Assembly (NCBI GenBank): GCA_032768795.1
Contig: CP136496.1
Location: 1 to 64,000, forward strand
Length of the DNA: 64,000 nucleotides
DNA from: Tremella fuciformis
Taxonomy: Eukaryota; Basidiomycota; Tremellomycetes; Tremellales; Tremellaceae
Reading direction: 5' to 3'
Under the pieces are notes generated by a model. The model ran no database searches, was not told the origin of the DNA, and saw only the letters and a program-made list of their open reading frames with translations. Position numbers and translations under genes: made by a program. This document shows, piece after piece, positions 1 through 8,619 of this stretch. How positions within the stretch are numbered: position 1 is the stretch's first letter; every line of letters starts with the position of its first letter.

Positions 1-231
1 TAACCCCCTAACCCCCTAACCCCCTAACCCCCTAACCCCCTAACCCCCTAACCCCCTAACCCCCTAACCCCCTAACCCCCTAACCCCCTAACCCCCTAAC
101 CCCCTAACCCCCTAACCCCCTAACCCCCTAACCCCCTAACCCCCTAACCCCCTAACCCCCTAACCCCCTAACCCCCTAACCCCCTAACCCTCCCACCCCT
201 AACCTGCCTAAACCCCTAACCCTCCTAAGGT
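1..231. repeat. Telomere repeat array (TAACCCCC)n
   Basis: Bases 1-189 are perfect tandem copies of TAACCCCC (about 23 units). From 190 to about 231 the unit decays into variants such as CCTAACCCTCC. The C-rich strand reads 5' to 3' into the chromosome, so this is a left chromosome end. The 8-base TTAGGGGG unit is the one known from Cryptococcus, which supports a tremellomycete source. Confidence 0.98.
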
Positions 232-631
232 CGGGCCGGTGGCTCATGCGCCCTGGTGGTCCTAAGCGGTGACTCAAGCGCCCTGATGGCCCTAAGCGCT
301 GGCTATGAATGCTGTCGGGGAATGAGACCTCCAGTGAGGAATGAAGGAGCAGTGTTGGCTGGGAGATGGGGCGCTCTACGACAGGGAGACGGGGATATGG
401 CAGTGACCAAGGCAAGATGGAGCAAGCCGAAGGGGACAAGACGTGCTATGCGGCTTCATTCAGCCAAGGAGGCCAATGCAAGGGGACATTGACGGGAGGA
501 CATGGTGGATAAGGTGGCTACCGTGGAGCAGGAGGGCGCTTGTGGATCACGTGGAGCTGGAGGGAACTCGTGGGTACCGTGGACCCAGAGGACGCTCGTG
601 GATAAGCTGCCTTTTGGACCTCTACTTTTCC
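232..631. other. Subtelomeric noncoding stretch with short GCGCCCTG repeats
   Basis: I see no credible gene here. The first 80 bases contain two copies of GCGCCCTGRTGGYCCTAAGC (about 259-303), and a third partial copy occurs at about 1507. The open frames in this stretch are low-complexity and run through repeats. Confidence 0.6.
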
Positions 632-1024
632 ACGAATCCATCTATCTCACTCACGCTGACGGCTGCAGCAGATCTGACTGCACAGGGCAAAAGAGCAGCG
701 TCTCTTCTCTTAGAATCCAAAGAGACAGACCCCACTATCTCAAAATCGGACCCCACTATCGCAGCTCAAAGACAGGGGGGGCCCACTATCGTGGGGATTT
801 TCCTCGTGGAAGTCCGGATTCCTCGTGGAAGTCCTCTTTTTCAAAAATACACTTTTCCACGCGTCCATTTATCTCACTCACCATGACAGCTGCAGCAGAT
901 CTGACTGCGCAGGATGAAAGAGCAGCGTCTGTTGTCTCAGAATCCAAAGAGACAGACCCCACTATCACAAAATCGGACCCCACTATTGCATCTCAAAGAC
1001 AGGGGGGGCCCACTATCGTGGGTT
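632..1024. repeat. Diverged tandem duplication, period about 226 bp
   Basis: Two diverged copies (about 632-800 and 860-1024) share the same order of landmarks: ATCTCACTCAC, GCTGCAGCAGATCTGACTG, an AGAGCAGCGTCT block, AATCCAAAGAGACAGACCCC, and a final GGGGGGCCCACTATCGTGGG. Each copy carries GACCCCACTATC-type boxes, and the second is followed by an inverted GATAGTGGG copy at about 1031. No coding capacity is evident. Confidence 0.8.
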
Positions 1025-1135
1025 TTAGGTGATAGTGGGGGGGCCCACTATCCGCAGAATACTGTTAGGACGCGGCCGTGGACATTGCAGATCTCGTGGA
1101 TAGAGGTCGGCCTCGTGGGCAAAGGTGGATCCCGT

Positions 1136-1507
1136 GGACAAGGGGCCCAAGTACTCCCACGAGCTCGTGGAAAGAGCCAAGTACTCCACGAGTACTCCCA
1201 CGAGGAGGGCCCAAGTACTCCCACGACGTCGTGGAAAGGGCCAAGTACTCCCACGAGTTCGTGGAGGGGGGTCCAAGTACTCCCACGAGTTCGTGGAGGG
1301 GGGTCCAAGTACTCCCACGAGTTCGTGGAGGGGGGTCCAAGTACTCCCACGAATTTGAAGGGGGGGGGTCCAAGTACTCCCACGAATTTGAAGGGGGGGT
1401 CCAAGTACTGAGTACTTGGGGGGGTCCAAGTACTGCAGAATATTGTTAGGAGGGGTCCAAGTACTGAGTACTTGGGGGGGTCCAAGTACTGCAGAATATT
1501 GTTAGGC
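1136..1507. repeat. Palindromic satellite, telomere-proximal copy
   Basis: About eight units of roughly 32 bp are each built as CCAAGTACTCCCACGA followed by GTTCGTGGAGGGGGGT. The core CACGARTTCGTG is a near-perfect palindrome. The array ends in two copies of a block with AAGTACTGAGTACTTGG and then CTGCAGAATATTGTTAGG (ends at about 1449 and 1506). The same satellite, with the same terminal block, recurs at 17.2-17.8 kb. Confidence 0.9.
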
Positions 1508-1619
1508 GCCCTGGTGGCCCTAAGCCCTGGCCGTGAATTAGGATGTAGAGACGCAAGGAGAGGCCGTAGAGTTGCAAGCATAAGGGCCGCCAAGAGGGGA
1601 GGAGAGCAGAGCGGTGGTC

Positions 1620-1855
1620 ATTAGATAGCTCCGGGGTCGAAGGCTTCAGGCCGGAGAGGCAAGGGACGGCTGGAGATGTAGAGTCGAGAGACAGTGGTCG
1701 GGAGATAGCTCTGGGGTCAAAGGCTATGGGCCGGAGAGGCAAGGGACGGCCGCAGATGTAGAGTCGAGAGACAGAGATCCGGAGATACCTCTGGGGTCGA
1801 AGGCTTCAGGCCGGAGAGGTAAGGGCGGGCCGTGGATGTAGAGTCGAGAGAACAA
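1620..1855. repeat. Tandem repeat of about 75 bp
   Basis: Roughly three diverged units share GGGGTCGAAGGCTTCAGG, CCGGAGAGGCAAGGGACGG and GATGTAGAGTCGAGAGACAG in that order (starts near 1632, 1711 and 1791). The open frames crossing it are repetitive and I do not call a gene. Confidence 0.75.
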
Positions 1856-1925
1856 AGAAGCAGACGTAGCTCTGCGGCCAAGAGCCAACGGTAAGGCTGG
1901 GGACCTATATACAGAGGCTGCTTGT

Positions 1926-2050
1926 TGCTGCGTCATCACGTCATCACGTCATCTCGTCGTTGCGTCGTCCCGTCGGCTCGTCATCACGTCCAGCGTCATC
2001 ACGTCATTGCGTCGTTACGTCGGTTCGTCGTACGTCAACACGTCATCTAG
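1926..2050. repeat. Degenerate CGTCATCA tract
   Basis: CGTCATCACGTCATCTCGT-type words recur at 5-10 bp spacing for over 100 bp. It is noncoding and of unknown role. CGTCA is the core of bZIP (CREB/ATF) half-sites, but the regular spacing fits simple repeat expansion equally well. Confidence 0.7.
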
Positions 2051-2059
2051 GACCCCCCA

Positions 2060-2370
2060 TATCTGGGTCGAGATTTGCCCCCCAAGTTCAGAGGCCTCGA
2101 CCCCCAGTCGAACTTTTGGGCCTCCCCCCAGTACAATGACGAGACCCCGGTTCCAGAATTTGGTAGCCCCCAGTAAAATGACGAAACCCCCAGTCGGATC
2201 ATGTACCCGGCCCCCCGGTCCAGGATTTCATACTGTTAGGGGGCCCAGTCGAGGCGACAGCCGGGCGAGAGGGGCGGGTCGAGGGCTACGAGAGAGGGGC
2301 ATACCCCCCAGTCAAGAGGCGAAACCCCCAGTCGAGACTTCGACCCGGCCCCCCCAGTCAAACCTTTATA
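2060..2370. repeat. CCCCCAGT-rich dispersed repeat tract
   Basis: The word CCCCCAGT (often followed by CGA or AMAATGACGA) appears about ten times. Two sites, TTTCATACTGTTAGGGGG (about 2227) and TTTATACTGTTAAGG (about 2364), resemble the terminal sequence of the palindromic satellite. The first contains an exact telomere unit TTAGGGGG. I find no gene. Confidence 0.65.
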
Positions 2371-2410
2371 CTGTTAAGGAGTGGCAAAAGGTATCAAGAT
2401 TGCTAGAGTG

Positions 2411-2505
2411 TCCAAGATAAGATAGTGGTGGCAAATGATGTCATGATTCCCGGTGAGAATGAGATAAGATAGAGGTGGCAAAAGATAAGATAGGGGTGGC
2501 AAATG
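2411..2505 (+). promoter_or_regulatory. Three AGATAAGATA (double GATA) boxes
   Basis: The module AAGATAAGATAGNGGTGGCA occurs three times (about 2414, 2462 and 2482) some 230-320 bp upstream of the ATG at 2736. Each holds two overlapping GATA-factor sites. Fungal GATA factors control nitrogen, iron and light responses; which of these applies cannot be told from sequence. Confidence 0.5.
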
Positions 2506-2558
2506 CTGTGGAGGTCTTGAAGTGGACTTGTGAAGTGGAGGCGACAAGAGACGGCAAA

Positions 2559-2655
2559 GTGCCACACTTATAACTCCTATAACTCCGAGCGGAGGTGCCA
2601 CATTCTATAATCCCTCATAACTCCGATGAAAGACCATCACTCAGATATATAAACC
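2559..2655 (+). promoter_or_regulatory. GTGCCACA boxes and TATA box before the Lys/Glu-rich gene
   Basis: GTGCCACACTTATAA (2559) and GTGCCACATTCTATAA (2595) match the 40-bp repeats found downstream of the same gene. A TATA element (ATATATAAA, about 2645-2653) follows. Next comes a C/T-rich leader, a typical fungal 5' UTR, up to the ATG at 2736. Confidence 0.6.
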
Positions 2656-2735
2656 CATCTCCCTTCCTTTTTGATCTCTCTTCCATACTTCTTCTTTTCC
2701 TCATCCACCTTCAACACTCTTCAACACTCACCAAC

Positions 2736-3242
2736 ATGACAACCTACTCTGGCACTCTCACCATCACCTTCCAAGGCCAGGTAATCACCACCCCAGCAAC
2801 CTTTGTGCTCAACAATCAACCAGACCCACCCTCTACTCCAGCAACCTTTTTGCTCAACAATCAACCAGACCCACCTTCTACTCCAGCAACTTCAACTCCA
2901 GCAGCTCAGCCTTCACCAGCTCCCTCAGCTACACCTTTGAGGGAGGTCACTGTCAGAGAGAGGATCCAGCAGATCATTGACATGGACAAGAAGAAGAAGA
3001 AGGAGAAGGAGAAGGAGAGGAAGAAGAGGGAGAAGCAGAGGAAGCAGAAGAGGAAGGAGGAGCAGGGGAGCTTTGGGTTCCCCTGGGGCAAGAAGGTAGG
3101 AGAGATGACAGAGGAGGAGAAGGAGGCCTTCAGGAAGTACAACAGAGAGAGGAAGATGAAGATCAGGAATGACAAGGATGAGAAGCTCAACAGGAATGCA
3201 AGGACCAGGGGACTGGGGAGGAAGAACTTGGGCACAGCCTAA
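2736..3242 (+). CDS. Lys/Glu-rich subtelomeric protein of unknown function (168 aa)
   Basis: A single-exon frame of 168 aa starts at the first ATG after the TATA box and C/T-rich leader (context CACCAACATGAC). The N-terminal third is Thr/Pro-rich and holds an imperfect duplication (TPATFVLNNQPDPPS and TPATFLLNNQPDPPS). From about residue 70 it becomes a highly charged, probably helical segment with long K/E/R runs, then a conserved-looking stretch with GFPWGKKVGEMTEEEKEAFR. Lys is almost always AAG and Glu GAG, so codon use is strongly biased. I do not recognise the family; a nucleic-acid-binding or nuclear role would be inference from charge only. It is bracketed by GTGCCACA boxes, so gene and boxes may be one repeated unit. 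Confidence 0.65.
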   Translation: MTTYSGTLTITFQGQVITTPATFVLNNQPDPPSTPATFLLNNQPDPPSTPATSTPAAQPSPAPSATPLREVTVRERIQQIIDMDKKKKKEKEKERKKREKQRKQKRKEEQGSFGFPWGKKVGEMTEEEKEAFRKYNRERKMKIRNDKDEKLNRNARTRGLGRKNLGTA

Positions 3243-3418
3243 GTACTACATAGAGACTGGACAAGAGGTTTCCCAGGTTTCACCTCCCAGTTGTTTGTAG
3301 TTTTGAGAGTGGCCTGGACACCACCTCCTATGCATTTCAACATGCATTGACCATAAAAGACCTTCAATGAAAGAGAAGAGTGGACTTAGAGAATGGAAGA
3401 GTGTGAGAAGGATTGAAG
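3243..3418. other. 3' flank of the Lys/Glu-rich gene
   Basis: This probable 3' UTR shows no further gene and leads straight into the 40-bp repeat array. Confidence 0.5.
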
Positions 3419-3595
3419 GTGCCACACTCTATAACTCCTTGAAACTCCGGTGTCTCAAGTGCCACACTCTATAATGCCTTGAAACTTCGGTGTCTCAAGT
3501 GCCACACTCTATAATGCCTTGAAACTCCGGTGTCTAGAGTGCCACACTCTATAATGCCTTGAAACTCCAGAGCTCAGACTGCCACACTGCGATAC
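3419..3595. repeat. 40-bp tandem repeat, four units
   Basis: Units start at 3419, 3459, 3499 and 3539, with a decayed fifth at 3579. Each begins GTGCCACACTCTATAA and continues with a CCTTGAAACTYCGGTGTC block. The opening box matches the two boxes upstream of the 168-aa gene. Confidence 0.9.
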
Positions 3596-3667
3596 CTCCA
3601 GACGGAACCCATATCTCCTATCTTATCACTCCAGCGCCTTTATCTTATCCGCTATGCCATCAAATGA

Positions 3668-3935
3668 CTCGGTGGCCGCTAGGCCGCCCACATATATTGG
3701 CTGTAGTGAGTGGCCGTCAGGCTGCTCACATAAAACCGCTTGACTGGGTGGCCGTTAGGCCACACATTTACAGCTTGCCAACCACGGAGTGAGTGGCCGC
3801 TAGGCCGCTCTATGCATTGTCCGTAGTGGGTGGCCGCCAAGCCTCTCAAACGATACGGCTTAGTAGGTGGGTGGCCGTCAGGCCACACAGTTAGAGCTTG
3901 CCTCAATGCACAAAATAGGTCGCTGTTAGGCCACA
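3668..3935. repeat. Seven diverged GTGGCCGYYAGGCC repeats
   Basis: GGCCGCTAGGCCG-like imperfect palindromes recur at about 3673, 3712, 3750, 3797, 3831, 3873 and 3919, often followed by CCACACA or GCTTGCC. Spacing is irregular (34-47 bp). This is noncoding. Confidence 0.75.
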
Positions 3936-3978
3936 TCTTACTACCATACTCTATGTTCACAATGGTATACAGTCATTC

Positions 3979-4012
3979 ACGGGCGCAAGCGCCCGTTCGG
4001 CGCGGTGCGCCG
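3979..4012. other. Two GC-rich micro-hairpins
   Basis: ACGGGCGCAAGCGCCCGT (3979-3996) folds with an 8-bp stem. CGGCGCGGTGCGCCG (3998-4012) folds with a 6-bp stem and a 3-base loop. The core GCGCGGTGCGC recurs in the hairpin cluster near 10.74 kb. Confidence 0.6.
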
Positions 4013-4594
4013 CGGGTATCGCTCCGACTATCGTTCCGAAAAAAGTTTCTTCATTGCAAAAGCTCAATCTATATGACTATGTAGACCAAATCAAAAAGTG
4101 GCTATCTCGCTCAATTTTGAAGATACAGGAAATCGCTCCCCCGTATCTATTGCCCATTCTGGGGCCCGGTTTTGCCCCCCATATAACCCAAATAGTCCAC
4201 CCCCCCCTCCATCCCCCCCCTCATGCATGCGAGGGCCACGATTCTGCAATAATATTACGGTAAATGTCAACGGTTTTAGAGTTAGCAGATTGCGTATGAA
4301 ACTGCCACAAGTAATTCACCAGTAATTTAAATGATATGGCCCATCGGATGAGACGGAATTCTGAAAACCTCATTCTTGTTTTTGCTGATTTGCTCAAGCG
4401 TTTACATATAACAATGCAAGTAAAGACAAGATTCTGAGAGCTCTCAGTCTGCTCTATCTAATGGTACAATCAGATTTCATGCATGATCAGTTCAAGGTTT
4501 TGTCCACCTGTATGCCCGGTGCCCGTACTCCACTGTACCGCGTGTGCAATGCGCAAGTAAGGAGGGTGAGTCTGGATATGTAGCTGGACACAGA
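4013..4594. other. Noncoding stretch before the heptamer domain
   Basis: I see no gene. It holds a C-rich tract (about 4195-4220) and the word CCCCATATAACCC (4177-4189), which recurs exactly at 7898-7910 on the other side of the OTU locus. Confidence 0.5.
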
Positions 4595-4915
4595 GGAATG
4601 GGACATGATGGAATGGGAAATCTCTATGAAGATGGGACATGTGCAGCGGGACATACCCGACGGGACACGGATGTGGGACACGGACATGGGACACGGGACG
4701 TGGGACATTGGGGCATCGAGACATTGGGACATTTGAGATGGGACATCAAGACATTGGGACATTTGAGATGGGACACAGGTCATTGGGACACTGGGACATT
4801 TGAGATGGGACATGGGACAAGGCCACGGGACACGGGACATTGGGACACGGGACACGGGACATTGGGATGCGGGACATTGGGACATTGGGACATGGGATAT
4901 GGGACATAGGACTTA
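4595..4915. repeat. One-directional GGGACA array upstream of the OTU gene
   Basis: About 17 TGGGACA copies plus CGGGACA variants are packed at 6-20 bp spacing, all in the same orientation. Longer words such as ACATTGGGACATTTGAGATG repeat within it. It ends about 175 bp before the ATG of the OTU gene, so it lies in the promoter region. Confidence 0.85.
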
Positions 4916-5088
4916 GAGGTTTCATCCTCACTCAAGTCCAGCCATGGGACCAGTCTTAACAGACTTGTGGGACTTTTCAAAATACACATCAGAATTCTCT
5001 CAGACTCAGAGGCAAAAAGTACTTAAGCAACAGACTTTTGGAAGAGTCCCCCCCTTCTTCTTCAATTGCCTCTCTACCTTTTTTCACC

Positions 5089-7618
5089 ATGGCTCCAGTC
5101 AAATCCAGTCATGTCCCAGCAGTGGGACAGCTCAGACAATCAAAGAGACTACTGGGACACCCACCTTCAGTGTCACCTTTTCCTTCACAGGTGAGTCTCT
5201 CACAGCTTTACTGACTTGACTGACCATCAAGACTCCTGAGTCTGTCCCAGTCCCAGTGGGACAGGTGGGACAAGTGGGACACTCTCTGCCACCAGCTGAA
5301 CATGCTGAGGCTGTTGAGGAGGTGAGCTCTCATGACTTGTTCTCCACACAGAGCTGACAGATGCAGCAGCCAGTGCAGGTGTCCCAGCCAGACTTCATGT
5401 CCCAGCTGTGGTCAATGTCCCATGTCCCACTGGAAGAGTATGGGACACCTCTGGACAACATCATTCAGAGTCCATCTGATGTGGACAAGTGGGAAATCTG
5501 CATGACTCCAGCTTACTATGGCAGGCAGTTCAACTCCTCTCTGGCACTTGTCAAGTTGTCCAGTCACAGTCCTGGGACACTGTCCCACTGGGACAATGGG
5601 TCAAACAGGGACATCTTCAAGGACTGGCTTCTACTTGCAGAGGCCACTCATCAGATCTGGGTGGACCCAATCTACAAGGATGGCTTCTACAGGGAGCTCA
5701 AGGTATGGAGGACTGTCTCACCTGCAGATGTCCCATGGGTCTCAACCTATGGTGCTCCCAATGTCCCAGTGGCTCTCTTCATCCACTGCCTGGAGAGCTG
5801 CAAATGTCCCACACTGCTGGTCAAGTCATATGGTCAGAAACTTCCTTTCAACTTCCTTGGGACTGAACCTGCACAGCTGTCCCACCCAATGTCCCACTAC
5901 AACATGTGGGACATAGGTGTCACCTTCAAGTCACCCTACATCTTCCTCTTCACTCCAACTCTGGGAAGATCCAAGCTGGCTACCACCTATCCCATGCTTG
6001 TCCCACTCTCCAAGGATCATGGCTCACTGCACCTAGATGTCCCATTCAATGGGACAACCTGGAAGGTCAAGATCTATCCCAGACTTGTCCATGTGATCAA
6101 GTCTTACAACAGCAGACTTCAAGGGGACATTCTCAGAACCATGGCTGGGGTGAGAAAGAGAGTGGAAGCCTGTGACAAAATCATCAAGAGACTGGGACTT
6201 GTCCCAGACTGGGACATGGGTGGCTTCAGAGTGGAAGTCACTGTCCAAGCTACCTCTCTAGCTGCTGCCAGGAGAACTGTAAGAGAACTTCCTTTCTTCT
6301 ACATTGACTTTTGGCAGGATCCACTGGGACATGGGGGACAGGCTGGGACAGAGTCATGTCAAGTCACCTTCAAGGTCACCACCAAAGATGCTCTACTGGC
6401 TAATGCACAGTGGATGTCCCACAAGGCCTGGGACTCTGGCCTCTTGGTGGGTGGGGCCTTGACTCAACCAACCAGCAGACAGAAGCAAGTGGTGGCAGAT
6501 GTCCTGGCCTCACTTGGCTGGAATGCTGGGAAGAAGGCTCCAACCAAGTCCCACAGTCCCACTGCCTGGTGGATGACTGGGACTGGGACAGACACTGGGA
6601 CATATGACTTGGGTGGGACAGTTATGAACTTCAACTCCATACTGTCCCATCTCAAGAAGTCCTACAGTGGTCCCAGTGGACTCAAGACTCTCATCAAGAT
6701 ACTCAGAGACAAGAGCAGTCTTGGCTATGTCCCATGCCAGAGGGACAGGTCCCACAGGTATCATGCCAGTGGGACAAAGCCAGTCAGGTTCAGATGTGCA
6801 AACAAGGTCTGTGGTCATTCTATGCAGGAGGCTGCTGCTTGGCAGTGGTTTGCAAAGTTGGTGGATGAGGGACATGTCCCATTGGAGGCTGTGGGACTCA
6901 ACCCACTGGGAGGTGCAAGGGACAATGGGACAAGGGACAGTGGGACAGGAGGGAATGGGACAAGGGTGAATGGGACTTTGGAGATTGGGGCACAGACAGC
7001 TGTAGCTGTGAAGACAGTGAGTTGAACTTTGACTTGAGCTCCACTGACAACAGGCTCCTACCACCACTGGGACACCACCCTCACTCATGTCCCATCCAGG
7101 ACTGGGACTGGTATGTCCCACTGAGACAGAGCCCTCACTGACTGCAGGCACCTCTCAACACAATCACCAGTCTCTCCAGAACACAAGTCAAAAGAGTCCC
7201 ATTTGTCCCATCACTCTACCACACCACTGGGACAAAGGCAGATGGCAGCTGCATGTTCAGAGCTTTTGCACAAGGTATGAGGATGAGGCAGTCCCACCAG
7301 GAAGTGAGGCAGACAGCTGTGTCCCACATCAGAGCCAACTGGGACAGGTATGTCCCATTCATCCTTGGGGGGCAGGATGAGTGGGACCTCTACCTGCACA
7401 ACATGGCACTGTCTCACACCTGGGGGGATCATCTCACTCTTCAGGCCTTGTGTGAAGCCTATCATGCTCATGTCATGGTCTTGAAGGTGTCCAGGTCAGG
7501 GGACACTGGGACATGGATGGAGCTAGGGGACAGGGACATGCCTGGGACAGCCTTCTGGCTGTGGCTCAAAGACAACCACTATGAGAACTTAGTCACCAAC
7601 ACACAGATTATAGGATAG
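5089..7618 (+). CDS. OTU-domain cysteine protease-like protein, 791 aa, five exons
   Basis: Exons: 5089-5190, 5232-5321, 5361-7016, 7054-7110 and 7148-7618. All four introns are 37-41 nt, obey GT-AG, and restore one frame of 792 codons. The start has good context (TTCACCATGG). The C-terminus is an OTU (ovarian tumour) deubiquitinase-like domain: the catalytic loop D667-G-S-C670-M-F-R, a WGDHLTLQALCEAYH segment, and the catalytic His in DNH779YENL. The N-terminal 630 residues match no family I know. They include a possible zinc site near the C-terminal part of exon 3 (CQRDRSHRYH, then CANKVCGH) and Gly/Thr-rich NGT repeats. OTU proteases remove ubiquitin-like proteins, and some eukaryotic transposons also carry them. 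Protein words such as SHVP, WD, MSH and GT mirror the underlying heptamer read in different frames. Confidence 0.85.
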
Positions 7619-7739
7619 ATAGTCAAGTCCCAGTCAATGGGACAATGTCCCACAGCAATGAAAAAAATTCTCTAAGTTGTTTGAGTGTGTCAATGTCCCG
7701 CTCCCACTGGGACATTTGCTGGGGGGAATGGGACATGAT

Positions 7740-8619
7740 TGATGCAGACTAAATGAACTATTTTGGGAATTGCTCCGCAAATACTGCACCCCCACAGGAT
7801 CCGAAAGAAGATCTGAACTCGGCTCAATCAGAGCTATTGAATGGTATAGCTCATGCCTCTCTGGGTGCAGTAGGTCAAAATCCCCCGCCCCCCGAAACCC
7901 CATATAACCCTAGAGCGACGGGAAGAGAATATGACATTCTAGACATGATTTCCAGAGGTCACCGCAGTGGTACCTGACGAACGGACTTATGTGCGGAGCA
8001 GGATCAAGCCCCATCAATCTGGACCCTGAGAGCCTTTTGCTTAATAGCGCAGAGAGTACCGCAGATAGAAGAGATTGGAAAAGACGAGTGCAATCGTGGA
8101 AAGCAGACGATACGCGTGATGGTGCACAGACCCACCGCAAAGGCATGGCAAGCGAGCTATGGAAACACATGATCTAAGGGTCACCCCAGATGCAGATTTT
8201 TGAGCTGATTCCGAATCTGTCCTTATTTTTACTGTATCTTCAATATTGACGGAGCTATCAAGCAAAAACCACCTGGAAAGTCGAATTTCAGTGTTACGGG
8301 TGGAGCCGTGCATGAGAAACATTTTCGCTACTTGGCCCGTGCTAGTATGATGAAAGAGGGGGGTCTGAGGTATACTCTACCGCCAGGAAAAGCTTGCGGG
8401 TGTGATCAATATTTATGAGCGGAGCCCAATAGACGGGTAACTTTGAAGGTTGTATACGGCAATGAACAGAAGCCAGGCGACCAAGGAGAAGTGAGAGAGT
8501 CATTGAATGGCATACATATGAGTCAGAACAGACACTATAGACGACAACCAGATACTAGGATTACTTGTTTTTGAAGTTTGCTACAAATACTGAGCATGCG
8601 CAAGGGAACTTTTGAAGAG
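7740..8619. other. Noncoding gap between OTU gene and next gene
   Basis: I find no supported gene. It contains CCCCATATAACCC (7898-7910), the second copy of the word at 4177, within a C-rich stretch. The short open frames show no domain signs. Confidence 0.5.

Larger units (their letters stand above)
4595..7739. other. Domain saturated with TGGGACA/TGTCCCA heptamers
   Basis: By hand count about 70 exact copies of TGGGACA or its reverse complement TGTCCCA lie in 3.1 kb, where chance would give fewer than one. They occur in leader, exons, introns and 3' flank, and within exons in all three codon frames. Outside the domain the word appears only singly (for example 9219, 10557 and 31068). The first and last copies both sit in the 15-mer GGAATGGGACATGAT (4595-4609 and 7725-7739). 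I treat 4595-7739 as a possible mobile or selfish unit; the function is unknown. Confidence 0.7.

Noticed and set aside
1025..1593. Long minus-strand frames reading VGVLGPP or YLDPP repeats
   Set aside because: They are translations of the 32-bp palindromic satellite, open in several frames at once because of its period; there is no start context or non-repeat part. The same applies at 17115-17837.
2906..3235. Minus-strand Phe/Ser/Leu-rich frame opposite the Lys/Glu-rich gene
   Set aside because: It is the mirror of the AAG/GAG-rich coding strand (CTT/CTC runs), not an independent gene.
4100..8000. Terminal inverted repeats around the OTU locus
   Set aside because: The shared words at both sides are direct, not inverted, and I found no inverted pair of useful length.
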